From NCBI RefSeq assembly GCF_006546835.1, contig NZ_VICB01000004.1, positions 310,001-374,000 on the forward strand: a DNA stretch of 64,000 nt. Reading direction: 5' to 3'. The first letter of the stretch is position 1. Each line of letters opens with the position of its first letter. Origin of the DNA: Actinomyces johnsonii. GTDB taxonomy: Bacteria > Actinomycetota > Actinomycetes > Actinomycetales > Actinomycetaceae. The translations under genes and the position numbers were made by a program. Shown here piece after piece: positions 18,113 to 29,819 of this stretch. The notes under the pieces are model-generated. The model made no database searches. It worked only from the letters and a program-made list of their open reading frames with translations, and was not told where the DNA came from.

Positions 18113-19144
18113 TCAAGCGGCGTATCCGGGCAGGGAGGAGAAGTCCGCGCCCCAGGCGGTGGCGCGGCGGGCGGCGTCGACCGCACCGGTGACGGCCGCC
18201 TCGCGGGCCGGCGTGGATGCCTTGGCCGAACCTGCCTCCTGTACCTCCGCCGATACGACGGCGGACCACACCTGTCGGGCCCAGGAGACCTCCGCGCTCA
18301 CGCTGGGATCAGAGGACTCGCTCGGGGCGGCGTAGGCGCCCAGCCGGGTATCCTCGCTGCCTGCGGCTACGGCGGCATTGACGACGGAGGTCGCCGCTTT
18401 GGCGTCGTTGACCGCCTGGGTGTGCTGAGGATCGTTACTGCGCGCCGCGATCTCCTCCATGGCGTAGCGCGCCGCGTCATAGGAGGTCAGCAGACCGGCG
18501 CTGATCTTGCTGCCCTGAGCCACGTCCACGCGCGGTGAGTCCGCCGAACCCACTGGGACGATGAGATCGTGCTGAAGGGTCCAGGCCACCGTCAGCGCGG
18601 TGAAGAGTCGGGCGTCCTGCTCCGAGGCCGCGCCGATCGCCGCTCTGCGCGCCATCGTCGAGCCGTCGCCCAGGGCGGTGGCCAGGTCCTCGGCGGTGGC
18701 GTCGGCCGGGGCTGAGGGTACCGGGGCCACAGTGGGGTAGGAGGACGGCACCTGCGAGGCCCACGGCTCCCACACCCCACCCAGGGTCTCGAGCTGGGCG
18801 TCAGCGGTCTGCTTGACACCCTCGGCCAGGGCCGCCGTGGTGGCATCCGCGCCGCCGGCCGCGACCGCCCCGGCGGTGGAGGAGATGAGCGCCGCCTGCC
18901 TGGCCAGGCCATCACGAGCGGCCTCCGCCGGAGAGGCGGTCGGCAGAGACGCCGGTGAGCCCTTGCCCAGGCGGAGCCCGCAGCCGCCCAGTGCGGCCGT
19001 GGCGGTTCCTAGAGCGAGGATCGCGGTGCGGCGCGTCATGCGACGGCCCGCGGCGCCGATGCCGGAGCCGGGAAGGGGCCTGTCATCGATCGACGCCCGG
19101 GGGTCGTTCGTCTGGGCGGGGCGGGGAGCGCGACGAGTGTTCAC
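18113..19144 (-). CDS. DUF4439 ferritin-like domain protein, probable Tat lipoprotein
   Basis: The GTG at 19144 is chosen because a strong GGGAGGA ribosome-binding site lies about 7 nt before it (343 aa); an ATG at 19039 lacks one. A long n-region ends in RRMTRRTAILALG, a twin-arginine-like motif followed by a hydrophobic stretch and the lipobox LGGC, so export and lipid anchoring are likely. The mature part is Ala-rich and helical with many Glu/His/Asp residues, in agreement with the ferritin-like DUF4439 family that often sits beside rimP in actinobacteria. Its role is unknown. It is divergent from rimP. Confidence 0.78.
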   Translation of the reverse strand: MNTRRAPRPAQTNDPRASIDDRPLPGSGIGAAGRRMTRRTAILALGTATAALGGCGLRLGKGSPASLPTASPAEAARDGLARQAALISSTAGAVAAGGADATTAALAEGVKQTADAQLETLGGVWEPWASQVPSSYPTVAPVPSAPADATAEDLATALGDGSTMARRAAIGAASEQDARLFTALTVAWTLQHDLIVPVGSADSPRVDVAQGSKISAGLLTSYDAARYAMEEIAARSNDPQHTQAVNDAKAATSVVNAAVAAGSEDTRLGAYAAPSESSDPSVSAEVSWARQVWSAVVSAEVQEAGSAKASTPAREAAVTGAVDAARRATAWGADFSSLPGYAA

Positions 19145-19251
19145 TCGGGAATCCTCCCACAGCCGGCGGGTAGCATGATCCCGACCCTCGACCACGTCGA
19201 CCATGTTCGCCTGAGCTGTCCGCCCGGGCCTACAGGGGAGGAAGAACGACT

Positions 19252-19788
19252 ATGGCAGCCCACGACCCGCTCAAGGGGGCTAATGCATTGGCCCGTAGCC
19301 TGACCGGACTGCTCGCTCCCGTCGTCGCCGACGCCGGGCTCTACCTCGAGGGCGTGGAGACCACCCGGGCGGGCAAGTACTCGGTCGTGCGCGTCTTCGT
19401 GGACCTGGCCGATGGCCCGGGCGACCTCGACCTCGACGCCCTGGGGCCGGTGACCGCGGCCGTCTCACAGGCCTTGGACGAGGCCGACCCCGTCAAGGGT
19501 CAGTACACCCTCGAGGTCTCCACGCCCGGAGCCGAACGTGAGCTGACCACCTTGCGCCACTTCAGACGTGCCGTTGGTCATAGCGCCAGGGTGCGCACGG
19601 CCGACGAGGAGCTCACCGGCGTCATCACTGCGGCTGATGCCGAAGGCGACGTCAACGGGGGAGACGGAGGCGACCTGGTTGGCATTGAGATCGACGGCGT
19701 CGAGCGGCGCATCGCCCTGGGGGACATCACCGAGGCGCAGATGGTGGTTGCCGGGCTTGACAACCGGGCAACAGGCCGAGGCTTATAA
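19252..19788 (+). CDS. rimP: Ribosome maturation factor RimP
   Basis: Assists 30S subunit assembly. The 178-residue protein shows the family features: LYLEGVETTRAGKYSVVRVFVD in the N-terminal domain, a VSQALDEADPV segment, YTLEVSTPGAER at the domain junction, and a C-terminal SH3-like domain ending near DITEAQMVV. A GAGGAAGAA ribosome-binding site precedes the ATG. It opens the classic rimP-nusA-ylxR-infB operon; the 166-nt gap to nusA is relatively long and may contain processing or extra promoter signals. Confidence 0.95.
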   Translation: MAAHDPLKGANALARSLTGLLAPVVADAGLYLEGVETTRAGKYSVVRVFVDLADGPGDLDLDALGPVTAAVSQALDEADPVKGQYTLEVSTPGAERELTTLRHFRRAVGHSARVRTADEELTGVITAADAEGDVNGGDGGDLVGIEIDGVERRIALGDITEAQMVVAGLDNRATGRGL

Positions 19789-19954
19789 GATACCTTCGGC
19801 GGATAGCGTCCAGGAATAATGTATGACTGGATAACTGATAGGTTGACGGACCGGTCCGAAAAGATGTGATGGACCGTACGGCCCGTCACGGGCTACCGTC
19901 GACGGGGAGCCCAGCGCACACCCGCCCAGCGGACCAGAGAGGACCCAAGCACCC

Positions 19955-20995
19955 ATGGACATCAATATGCCGGAGCTGCGAGGCGCTGCCGACGAGCTGG
20001 GCATTGACCTGGACAACCTGCTGCCCGCTATTGAGGACGCCATCCTGGGCGCCTACTCCAAGGTCCCTGGCGCCATCCGGGGTGCCCACGTCGAGATCGA
20101 TCGCCGCACCGGGCACATGAGTGTGCTGGCTCCGGAGGTCGACGAGGACGACCAGCCCACGGGGGAGTACTTCGACGACACCCCCGACGACTTCGGCCGC
20201 ATCGCCCAGGCGACCGCCCGCAGCGTCATCGTCCAGCGCATCCAGGACCGCCGCGACTTCGAGGTCCTGGGCGCCTTCAAGGACAAGACCGGCGAACTGA
20301 TCTCCGGCACCGTGGAACAGGGGCGTGACCCCCGCATCGTCTATGTGCGCCTGGACGAGGAGCACGAGGGCATCATGCCGCCCCACGAGCAGGTCCCCGG
20401 TGAGCGCTATCGACACGGCGACCGCGTGCGCGCCTATGTCACCGACGTCTCCCGCGGCACCCGCGGTGCCCAGATTATCCTCTCGCGAACCCACCCCGGC
20501 CTGGTGCGCAAGCTCTTCGAGCGCGAGGTCCCCGAGATCTCCTCCGGCGACGTCGAGATCGTCTCCGTCGCCCGCGAGGCCGGGCACCGTACCAAGATGG
20601 CTGTGCGCTCCAAGGTCCGCGGCGTCAACGCCAAGGGCGCCTGCATCGGCCCTATGGGCCAGCGGGTGCGCGCGGTCATGACCGAGCTCGGTGGTGAGAA
20701 GATCGACATCGTGGACTACTCCGAGGACCCGGCGCGGTTCATCGCCAACGCCCTGTCACCGGCCCGCGTGGCCGCGGTGGGCGTCATCGACGCCGAGGAG
20801 CGCACCGCTCGCGCCATCGTCCCCGACTTCCAGCTCTCCTTGGCCATCGGCAAGGAGGGGCAGAACGCCCGCCTGGCCGCCCGCCTGACCGGTTGGAAGA
20901 TCGACATCCACGCCGATGCGGAGTCTGGCGAGGTTACTCCGGGGCAGGGCTCGCAGTCCGACGACGTGACAGGTGCCTCAGGGCTGGACGACTGA
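19955..20995 (+). CDS. nusA: Transcription termination/antitermination factor NusA
   Basis: RNA polymerase-associated factor modulating pausing, termination and antitermination. Domain order is visible: N-terminal helical domain (LDNLLPAIEDAILGAYSKV), S1 domain (GELISGTVEQGRDPRIVYV to about residue 165), KH1 (KMAVRSKVRGVNAKGACIG, GQRVRAVMTELGGEKIDIV) and KH2 (LAIGKEGQNARLAARLTGWKIDI). The 346 aa length is standard for actinobacteria, which lack the C-terminal acidic repeats of enterobacterial NusA. It lies within the rimP-infB operon. Confidence 0.97.
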   Translation: MDINMPELRGAADELGIDLDNLLPAIEDAILGAYSKVPGAIRGAHVEIDRRTGHMSVLAPEVDEDDQPTGEYFDDTPDDFGRIAQATARSVIVQRIQDRRDFEVLGAFKDKTGELISGTVEQGRDPRIVYVRLDEEHEGIMPPHEQVPGERYRHGDRVRAYVTDVSRGTRGAQIILSRTHPGLVRKLFEREVPEISSGDVEIVSVAREAGHRTKMAVRSKVRGVNAKGACIGPMGQRVRAVMTELGGEKIDIVDYSEDPARFIANALSPARVAAVGVIDAEERTARAIVPDFQLSLAIGKEGQNARLAARLTGWKIDIHADAESGEVTPGQGSQSDDVTGASGLDD

Positions 20996-21113
20996 ACCGC
21001 CCTGCGCGGGGATGTAGACTTTCCGGCGGACCTTTGCGGGTCCCGCCCTGGGATTTCCCGGCGGCGGTGCCCGCGTTAGCGGATGCAACGCAGCGGAAGG
21101 ACACCGACGGACG

Positions 21114-21446
21114 GTGGCGACCACCTCTCATGTGCCCGAGCGCACCTGCATCGGCTGCCGGCAAAGGGCCCCGCGGGCGCAGCTGCTGCGCCTCGTACTG
21201 ACATCGGGCGGTGAGCTCGACGTCGATGCCCGTGCCGTCAGACCCGGGCGCGGCGCCTGGATCCACCCGGATCCGGAGTGCCTCACCCTCGCTGAGCGAC
21301 GACGCGCCGCTCCACGCGCCCTGCGCACCTGCGGACCACTGGACGTGGCCCAGGTCCGCGGGTTCCTGGAACGGGGTCTGGTCAACGACGGCGAGGTCCC
21401 CGCTGCCCGACCGGGTGAGCGGACCACCGATAGCGAAGGCGGGTAG
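21114..21446 (+). CDS. ylxR: YlxR/RnpM family RNA-binding protein
   Basis: Short DUF448 protein encoded between nusA and infB. The conserved signature ERTCIGCRQRAPRAQLLRLV (~9-28) and the PGRGAWIHPDPECL segment are both present. Members bind RNA and one has been linked to RNase P regulation. The 110 aa length is normal with a polar C-terminal tail. The GTG start is used; GGAAGG lies some 12 nt upstream. Confidence 0.9.
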   Translation: MATTSHVPERTCIGCRQRAPRAQLLRLVLTSGGELDVDARAVRPGRGAWIHPDPECLTLAERRRAAPRALRTCGPLDVAQVRGFLERGLVNDGEVPAARPGERTTDSEGG

Positions 21447-21537
21447 GAAGCCGATGGGCACCCGATGAGTACCCAGCGATGAGCTGCCTCTAGAAGCACC
21501 CACCCCTGTCCGGGGTGGGAAACCGGACAGGAGAAAA

Positions 21538-24465
<2,928 letters not shown>

Positions 24466-24487
24466 GTACTGCCGCGTCAAGCAACGT

Positions 24488-24521
24488 GCGGACGGCCACC
24501 CGCCTCGGGGTGGCCGTCCGC
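24488..24521 (+). terminator. Terminator hairpin after infB
   Basis: Perfect 13-bp stem (24488-24500 with 24509-24521) with an 8-nt loop, 22 nt after the infB stop and between convergent genes. No T-tract follows, as is common in high-GC actinobacteria. Confidence 0.75.
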
Positions 24522-24563
24522 CGTCATGTGGGGCCCCTGAATCGATCAGGTGTTGTGAGATCG

Positions 24564-26138
24564 TCAGATGCGCGCGTTGACGTCCTGGTAGCCGGAGTCC
24601 TCGCGGGTCCCGCCCATGCCGTCACCGACCTCGCTGTAGTGACGGATCAACGTCACTGACCGGACCCACTTGATCATCTTGTATCCGTGGCTCGTTTCGC
24701 AGCGCAGGCGCAGCGGGGCGCCGAACATACCTGAGAGCGGCTCGTCATTGCGGGCCCAGGCCAGGATCGTGTCATCCTCAAGGGCCATGTCCAGAGAGAG
24801 GCACGTGTAGTACGGCTCGACCGGGCGCCCGTCGTGCATGTGCTGGGCCATGCCGAAGGACTCGAACATCACCCATCCGGCCTCGGGGTCGACCTGGCCG
24901 ACCTGCTCGAGCAGATCCCGTACCCGGATCCCCGTCCACTTGGCGATACCCGTCCAGCCCTGCATGCAGGTGTGCATGGTGATTTGGGACTGGCTGGCGA
25001 TCGCCTTGAGCTCATCGAGGGAGAAGGACGCCGGCGCCGAGACCATGCCCCCCACCTCGAGTCGGAAGTCCGCGAAGTTGTTCGCAGCCAGCTCCTGGTA
25101 CTCCGGGGACTCCTCCCGTGAAGGGGTGCGGGTGTTGACCCAGTGGAACTTGGAGATGTCCTTCTCCGTCCACGGCCTCTTGGCCGCCTGCTGCGAGTTG
25201 AAGCGATCCACCGTGATGCGGCGGATCCCCCGCGTGGCGTCCCACAGGATCCGCTGGCTGCGGCGCGTGTCCGTCAACGTCCAGTAGGACATGACGATCC
25301 ACAGTGCCACAACGACGATGATCGTCGCGATCACGGTGACGTAGGCCTGACCCACACGGCTGGGGTCGTAGTAGCCGAAGACGATGTGGGTGAGGTTGTG
25401 GGGAGCATGCACGATGAACACCAGGCCCACATGGACAATGGCGAAGCCCAGGTAGGTGAACATGCCGATCAGGTGCAAGGAACGGGCGGCCTGGCGGCCA
25501 CCGAACATCTTGGCGTACCAGGGGAAGCGCCCGACGACGGCCGGAGACATGACCGGTCCCGTCACGATCATCAGTGGGGCGGCGATGAAGACGATGAAGA
25601 AGTACCCCAGCTGCTGAAGGCTATCGTAGGGGGTGAAGTCGCACAGGGACGGGGTGCGCAGGTGCGCGTAGGTCAGTAATGAGTTCCAGGCGTCAGGCAG
25701 GATCCGCCAGGTGGTCGGAACTAGACGCTGCCACGCCCCGGTGCCCACGAGGAAGGCGACATACACGATGCCGTTGAGCAGCCAGAAGCTCGTGGCTACT
25801 CCGTGCCAGGCACGTCCTAACCCGATCTTGGCTCGGCCGGGCAGGGAGATGAGTGGGGAGAGGTCGCGCTGATCGTCCCGAGCGGTGAAGGCGCCCTCCT
25901 CGAGGGGCACCTTGTCCTTGGTGAACCGGATCCACTCGGATCCGGGCTCGCACTGGTCCTTGAAGTAGAAGCGCGGATGTGAGGCGATGATCTCGATACC
26001 GGAGCGGATGAGGACGCCCATGAGGAGAAAGTTGATGAAGTGGGTGACGCGCAGCCACAGCGGAAAGGTCTCAGTGTCGACGCACTGCTGGGCGACATCG
26101 TTGGCGGTCTGTACGGCTAGGGGCAAAAAGGACATCAT
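24564..26138 (-). CDS. Cytochrome b – molybdopterin oxidoreductase fusion (YedY/sulfite-oxidase-like)
   Basis: Single 524-residue chain joining a membrane cytochrome b-type domain to a molybdopterin catalytic domain. The N-terminal ~300 residues hold about five TM helices with candidate haem histidines (LRVTHFINFLLMGVLIRSG, ARSLHLIGMFTYLGFAIVH). The C-terminal domain has HTCMQGWTGIAKWTG, where Cys391 is the expected Mo ligand, plus LRCETSHGYKMIKWV, typical of the sulfite oxidase fold. The enzyme is probably membrane-bound and exchanges electrons with quinones through haem. The substrate is unknown (methionine sulfoxide, S-oxides or nitrogen oxides are possibilities). It is divergent from the NO reductase gene with a 359-nt shared regulatory region. 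Confidence 0.85.
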   Translation of the reverse strand: MMSFLPLAVQTANDVAQQCVDTETFPLWLRVTHFINFLLMGVLIRSGIEIIASHPRFYFKDQCEPGSEWIRFTKDKVPLEEGAFTARDDQRDLSPLISLPGRAKIGLGRAWHGVATSFWLLNGIVYVAFLVGTGAWQRLVPTTWRILPDAWNSLLTYAHLRTPSLCDFTPYDSLQQLGYFFIVFIAAPLMIVTGPVMSPAVVGRFPWYAKMFGGRQAARSLHLIGMFTYLGFAIVHVGLVFIVHAPHNLTHIVFGYYDPSRVGQAYVTVIATIIVVVALWIVMSYWTLTDTRRSQRILWDATRGIRRITVDRFNSQQAAKRPWTEKDISKFHWVNTRTPSREESPEYQELAANNFADFRLEVGGMVSAPASFSLDELKAIASQSQITMHTCMQGWTGIAKWTGIRVRDLLEQVGQVDPEAGWVMFESFGMAQHMHDGRPVEPYYTCLSLDMALEDDTILAWARNDEPLSGMFGAPLRLRCETSHGYKMIKWVRSVTLIRHYSEVGDGMGGTREDSGYQDVNARI

Positions 26139-26497
26139 CGTGCCTTACGAACGGGATGGAACACTTGCCGTGTGAATAATTGTACTGTCGATCCTCGGTT
26201 CTATACAGGACTTTGCGACAGTAGATCGGGATTAACTCTTCGGCGTGAGAGTTTGTATTAAGGGTGCCTTACCTAAATAGCGAAGTGAATTGTTGTTAAA
26301 ATAGCCAACGACCCGCTTGTTGACCGATTCTACGTGTTGAATATATATGGTGTAGATCTGATGAAATGGGGCCGATCGGTCGGTGGGTGGATGGAGTAGT
26401 CCCGGATTGCTCCGTAAGTGGACGGTGTGGTGCTTGTACGGTGGCTGCCAGACGCGGAAGACGTCCGCCGTCTCCTGAGATACACGGAGGTACTCTC
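26139..26497. promoter_or_regulatory. AT-rich divergent promoter region with DtxR/IdeR-like box
   Basis: This 359-nt intergenic stretch is the most AT-rich in the window and must carry promoters for both the molybdoenzyme and norB. TTAAGGGTGCCTTACCTAA (26258-26276) matches 13 of 19 positions of the DtxR/IdeR-type consensus TTAGGTTAGGCTAACCTAA and contains a perfect TAAGG/CCTTA inverted repeat, hinting at iron-dependent control. A GGAGG ribosome-binding site lies at 26486-26490 before the norB ATG. No small gene is credible here. Confidence 0.45.
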
Positions 26498-28840
26498 ATG
26501 TCATCCGCTGCCACGGTTGAGGGGGCGACTTCCCGACGCGCTCGCCTCATTGGCAAGGGGTGGATCCAGGGCGTCGCCCTGGTCATGCTCTTCGGATTCA
26601 CCGTCATGGGCCTGCTGGCCTATCGCACCTACACCAACTCCATGCCTCAGCCGGAGAGGGTTGTCACCGAGAGCGGCGAGACCCTCTTCACGACGCAGGA
26701 CATCACCGAGGGGCAGAAGCTCTTCCAGGCCAGAGGCCTCATGGAGTACGGCTCCATCCTGGGGCACGGCGGCTACCTTGGCCCCGACTTCACTGCCGAG
26801 TACCTCCGCATGGAGGCCACGAGCGTTAAGGAACAGCTCGCCTCCCAGGGAGTCGACGACCCGGCCGCCGCCACCAAGGAGATGCTGCGGACCAACCGCT
26901 ACGATCCCTCCACGGGAACCCTCGTGTGGACCGATGAGCAAGTCAAGGCCTACAACGACGCCGTCGGCCACTACACCAAGATGTTCGGGCCCGACGCCCA
27001 CAGCCATGGTCTCAAGCCGGATCTCATCACCGATCCCGCTCAGGTCAAGCAGGTGACGGCCTTCTTCGGTTGGACCGCCTGGGGCTCGTCTGCGCAGCGC
27101 CCGGGTCACGACTACTCATACACGAACAACTGGCCCCCGGAGTCCCTGGTCGGTAACGCGCCCACCGGAGACCTCATGATCTGGTCGGTCCTGTCGCTGA
27201 TCGTCCTCATCGGCGGAACCGGGGTCATGTTCGCCATCTACGGCCGCTGGAGCCAGAAGATCGGCTGGCACTCGGAGGAGGCCCCGGCCCTGTCCTTCCG
27301 GCAGCCCGAGGAGATCGGGTTGACCAAGTCGCAGAGGGTGGTGGCCTGGTACGTGTTCACCATCGCCGCTCTGTTCCTCGTCCAGACGCTCCTGGGCGCC
27401 CTGGCCGAGCACTACCGGGCCGACGTGCTGTCCTTCTTCGGCTTCGACCTGGGCCGACTCCTGCCCTTCTCTCTGGCCCGCACCTGGCACGTCCAGCTCT
27501 CATTGTTCTGGACCGCCATCGGGCTGCTCGCGGCCGGCCTGTTCCTGACGCCGTTCATCGCCAGGCGCGAGCCGAGGAAGCAGCACGTCCTGGTGTGGGC
27601 CCTGTTCATCGCGGCCACGGTCGTCGTCGTGCTCTCCTGCCTGGCCGAGGGGGCCAGCCAGCACGGTCTGAGCTGGGCCAAGGGGCCGCTGTTCTCCCAG
27701 CAGTGGGAGTACCTCGACCTGCCCTTCGTCTTCCAGGTCCTGCTCACCCTGGCCCTGTTCGTCTGGGTGTTCATCATCTGGCGCGCCATGCGCCAGCGCC
27801 TGAGCAACGAGCACGTGGCCAACATGCCCTGGCTGTTCATGTTCGCCGCCTTGGCGATCCCGGCCTTCTACGCAGTGGGAATGATGGCCCGCACCGGAAC
27901 CCATGTCACCGTCGCCGAGTTCTGGCGCTTCTGGGTCGTGCACCTGTGGGTAGAGGACTTCCTCGAGCTGTTCACCACCGTCATGGTCGCCTACGTGTTC
28001 GTCCTCCTGGGCGTCGTCCGGGAGAGGATCGCACTGGGCATCATCTTCATGGACATCATCCTGTACTCCGCCGGAGGCGTCATCGGCACCATGCACCATC
28101 TCTACTTCTCCGGGACACCGGTAGAGCATATGGCTCTGGGGGCCTTCTTCTCGGCCGCCGAAGTGATCCCCCTGACCTTCCTGACGGTGGAGGCCTGGGC
28201 CTTCATGCAGCTCGGTGCCAACCGCCACGGCAAGGAGGCGGGGCCCTTCCCGCACCGCTGGGCCGTCATGTTCCTCATGGCCGTCGGCTTCTGGAACTTC
28301 CTGGGCGCCGGCGTCTTCGGTTTCCTGGTCAATCTGCCCATCGTGTCCTACTACGAGATTGGGACTGCACTGACGGCCAACCACGCCCACGCCTCCATGA
28401 TGGGGGTCTACGGCTTCATGGCGCTGGCACTAGGAATGTTCGCCCTGCGTTACCTGGTGCCGGCGGACAAGTGGCCCGAGAAGCTCGCAAAAACCTCCTT
28501 CTGGAGCCTCAACATCGGCCTGGCCTGGATGTGCTTCGCCACCCTGCTACCGCTGGGCATCCTCCAGCTGCGCTACTCGGTGGGCACGGGCTACTTCGAG
28601 GCCCGCCAGCTCACCTACGTCACCAACTCGGTCAACACGATCATCGAGTGGGGACGAATGCCCGGAGATCTCATCTTCATCATCGGCGGAGTCCTGCCCT
28701 ACCTCTACATCGCCTTCCTGGGACTGAGGAACTGGCGTCGTGGACGGACGGTGGACGCCTTCACTGAGAACGCCCTCTACGAGGAGATCAAGGGCGGGCG
28801 CAAGGCCTGGCGCGGTGAGCGCGCGGAGCTGAACGACTGA
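26498..28840 (+). CDS. norB: Quinol-dependent nitric oxide reductase (qNOR)
   Basis: Single-subunit quinol-oxidising NO reductase (NorB/NorZ type) of the haem-copper oxidase superfamily, reducing two NO to N2O in the membrane. The 780-residue protein from the ATG at 26498 (GGAGG site 7 nt before) has the qNOR-specific N-terminal extension: one TM helix and a ~180-residue extracytoplasmic domain with ARGLMEYGSILGHGGYLGPDF. About 13 further helices follow. Haem and FeB ligand regions are TWHVQLSLFW (His331), HLWVEDFLELFTTV, MHHLYFSGTP (~533) and NHAHASMMGVYGFM. It heads a three-gene operon with a Cys/His membrane protein and a slipin. Probably serves NO detoxification. Confidence 0.95.
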   Translation: MSSAATVEGATSRRARLIGKGWIQGVALVMLFGFTVMGLLAYRTYTNSMPQPERVVTESGETLFTTQDITEGQKLFQARGLMEYGSILGHGGYLGPDFTAEYLRMEATSVKEQLASQGVDDPAAATKEMLRTNRYDPSTGTLVWTDEQVKAYNDAVGHYTKMFGPDAHSHGLKPDLITDPAQVKQVTAFFGWTAWGSSAQRPGHDYSYTNNWPPESLVGNAPTGDLMIWSVLSLIVLIGGTGVMFAIYGRWSQKIGWHSEEAPALSFRQPEEIGLTKSQRVVAWYVFTIAALFLVQTLLGALAEHYRADVLSFFGFDLGRLLPFSLARTWHVQLSLFWTAIGLLAAGLFLTPFIARREPRKQHVLVWALFIAATVVVVLSCLAEGASQHGLSWAKGPLFSQQWEYLDLPFVFQVLLTLALFVWVFIIWRAMRQRLSNEHVANMPWLFMFAALAIPAFYAVGMMARTGTHVTVAEFWRFWVVHLWVEDFLELFTTVMVAYVFVLLGVVRERIALGIIFMDIILYSAGGVIGTMHHLYFSGTPVEHMALGAFFSAAEVIPLTFLTVEAWAFMQLGANRHGKEAGPFPHRWAVMFLMAVGFWNFLGAGVFGFLVNLPIVSYYEIGTALTANHAHASMMGVYGFMALALGMFALRYLVPADKWPEKLAKTSFWSLNIGLAWMCFATLLPLGILQLRYSVGTGYFEARQLTYVTNSVNTIIEWGRMPGDLIFIIGGVLPYLYIAFLGLRNWRRGRTVDAFTENALYEEIKGGRKAWRGERAELND

Positions 28841-29769
28841 TGGGCTCACCCGATCTGAGCGTATGGCTCATCTCCGCCTACGCGCTCATCATGCTGGCCG
28901 CTGCGTGGGTCGTGGACATCCTCGGCTCACGCAGTGCCCGGCACTCGATGTCCTGGTGCCACTCGGACTTCGTCTACCATGACGACGTCGACGGCTGGAG
29001 ATGCCACGAGGACCAGTGGCTGTGGCCCACCGCCTTCGACCCAGACAAGCGCGTCATCCGCTACGAGGGCGCCCACGCGATCTGCGGGCGCTGCCCGTCC
29101 AAGGACACCTGCTCACCCACTCCCGGCCCGCGGGAGATCACCCGGCCCGTCGACCCCTGGCCCTATTCCGACGCCGGACGCTTCCATCGCGGTGTGGGCC
29201 TGGTCATCGCCTGCGTCGGCGTCTTCGTCCCGCTGCTGCTCATGGCGGCCTTTCACGCCATCGGCGACCTCATCGTCCTGGGCACAACGGCCGTTGTCAT
29301 CATCGTCACCGGAGTCCTGCCGCTGGCCCGCCACCTGTGGAACACTCCTGACAACGCACCGGCACACCTGCCCCACGTCGGTTCCCAGGAGTACCGCGAG
29401 GACGAGGAGGCCCGTCGTTCGGCGAGCATCGCCTCAACCAGGCCGGTACCGGTGACGATCGGTTCGCGCCCCTCGGGCTACCGTTCGGTGCGCGAGGCAG
29501 CCGAGGCGATCGCCGCAGCTCAGGCGCGTGCAGCGGCATCGGGGCGGACCGTGCGTGTCTCCTTCGTCGCCGAGTCCGACGGTGCCGGGAAGGCGGACGG
29601 CGGGACTGCCGCCTCCGCAGAGCCCGAGCTGCGCCGTGTCGCCGCTCTGCGCACACGCAGGCGAGTCCCGATCTCCGGTGCCGAACTCGGCTCGGACAGT
29701 GTCCGTGGCGGGGCTCGGCGCTCGTGGTCCTCGGTGTGGAACGAGGCCACCGACTCCAGGGCCAGATGA
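28840..29769 (+). CDS. Uncharacterised Cys/His-rich three-TM protein in the NO reductase operon
   Basis: Begins at an ATG sharing one base with the norB stop (TGATG), so translation is coupled. The 309-residue product has TM helices at about residues 7-28, 118-138 and 142-164. Between the first two lies a ~85-residue loop with Cys40-His41, Cys55-His56, Cys82-x2-Cys85 and Cys91, a plausible metal or Fe-S site. The C-terminal ~140 residues are polar, Ala/Arg/Ser-rich and probably disordered. I do not recognise the family. Position suggests assembly, electron transfer or sensing linked to the NO reductase. Confidence 0.8.
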   Translation: MGSPDLSVWLISAYALIMLAAAWVVDILGSRSARHSMSWCHSDFVYHDDVDGWRCHEDQWLWPTAFDPDKRVIRYEGAHAICGRCPSKDTCSPTPGPREITRPVDPWPYSDAGRFHRGVGLVIACVGVFVPLLLMAAFHAIGDLIVLGTTAVVIIVTGVLPLARHLWNTPDNAPAHLPHVGSQEYREDEEARRSASIASTRPVPVTIGSRPSGYRSVREAAEAIAAAQARAAASGRTVRVSFVAESDGAGKADGGTAASAEPELRRVAALRTRRRVPISGAELGSDSVRGGARRSWSSVWNEATDSRAR

Positions 29770-29819
29770 TCCGGACCCAGCCCTGCCCCGTTTCGACCCA
29801 CCTTCCTGAAGGACCCTCC

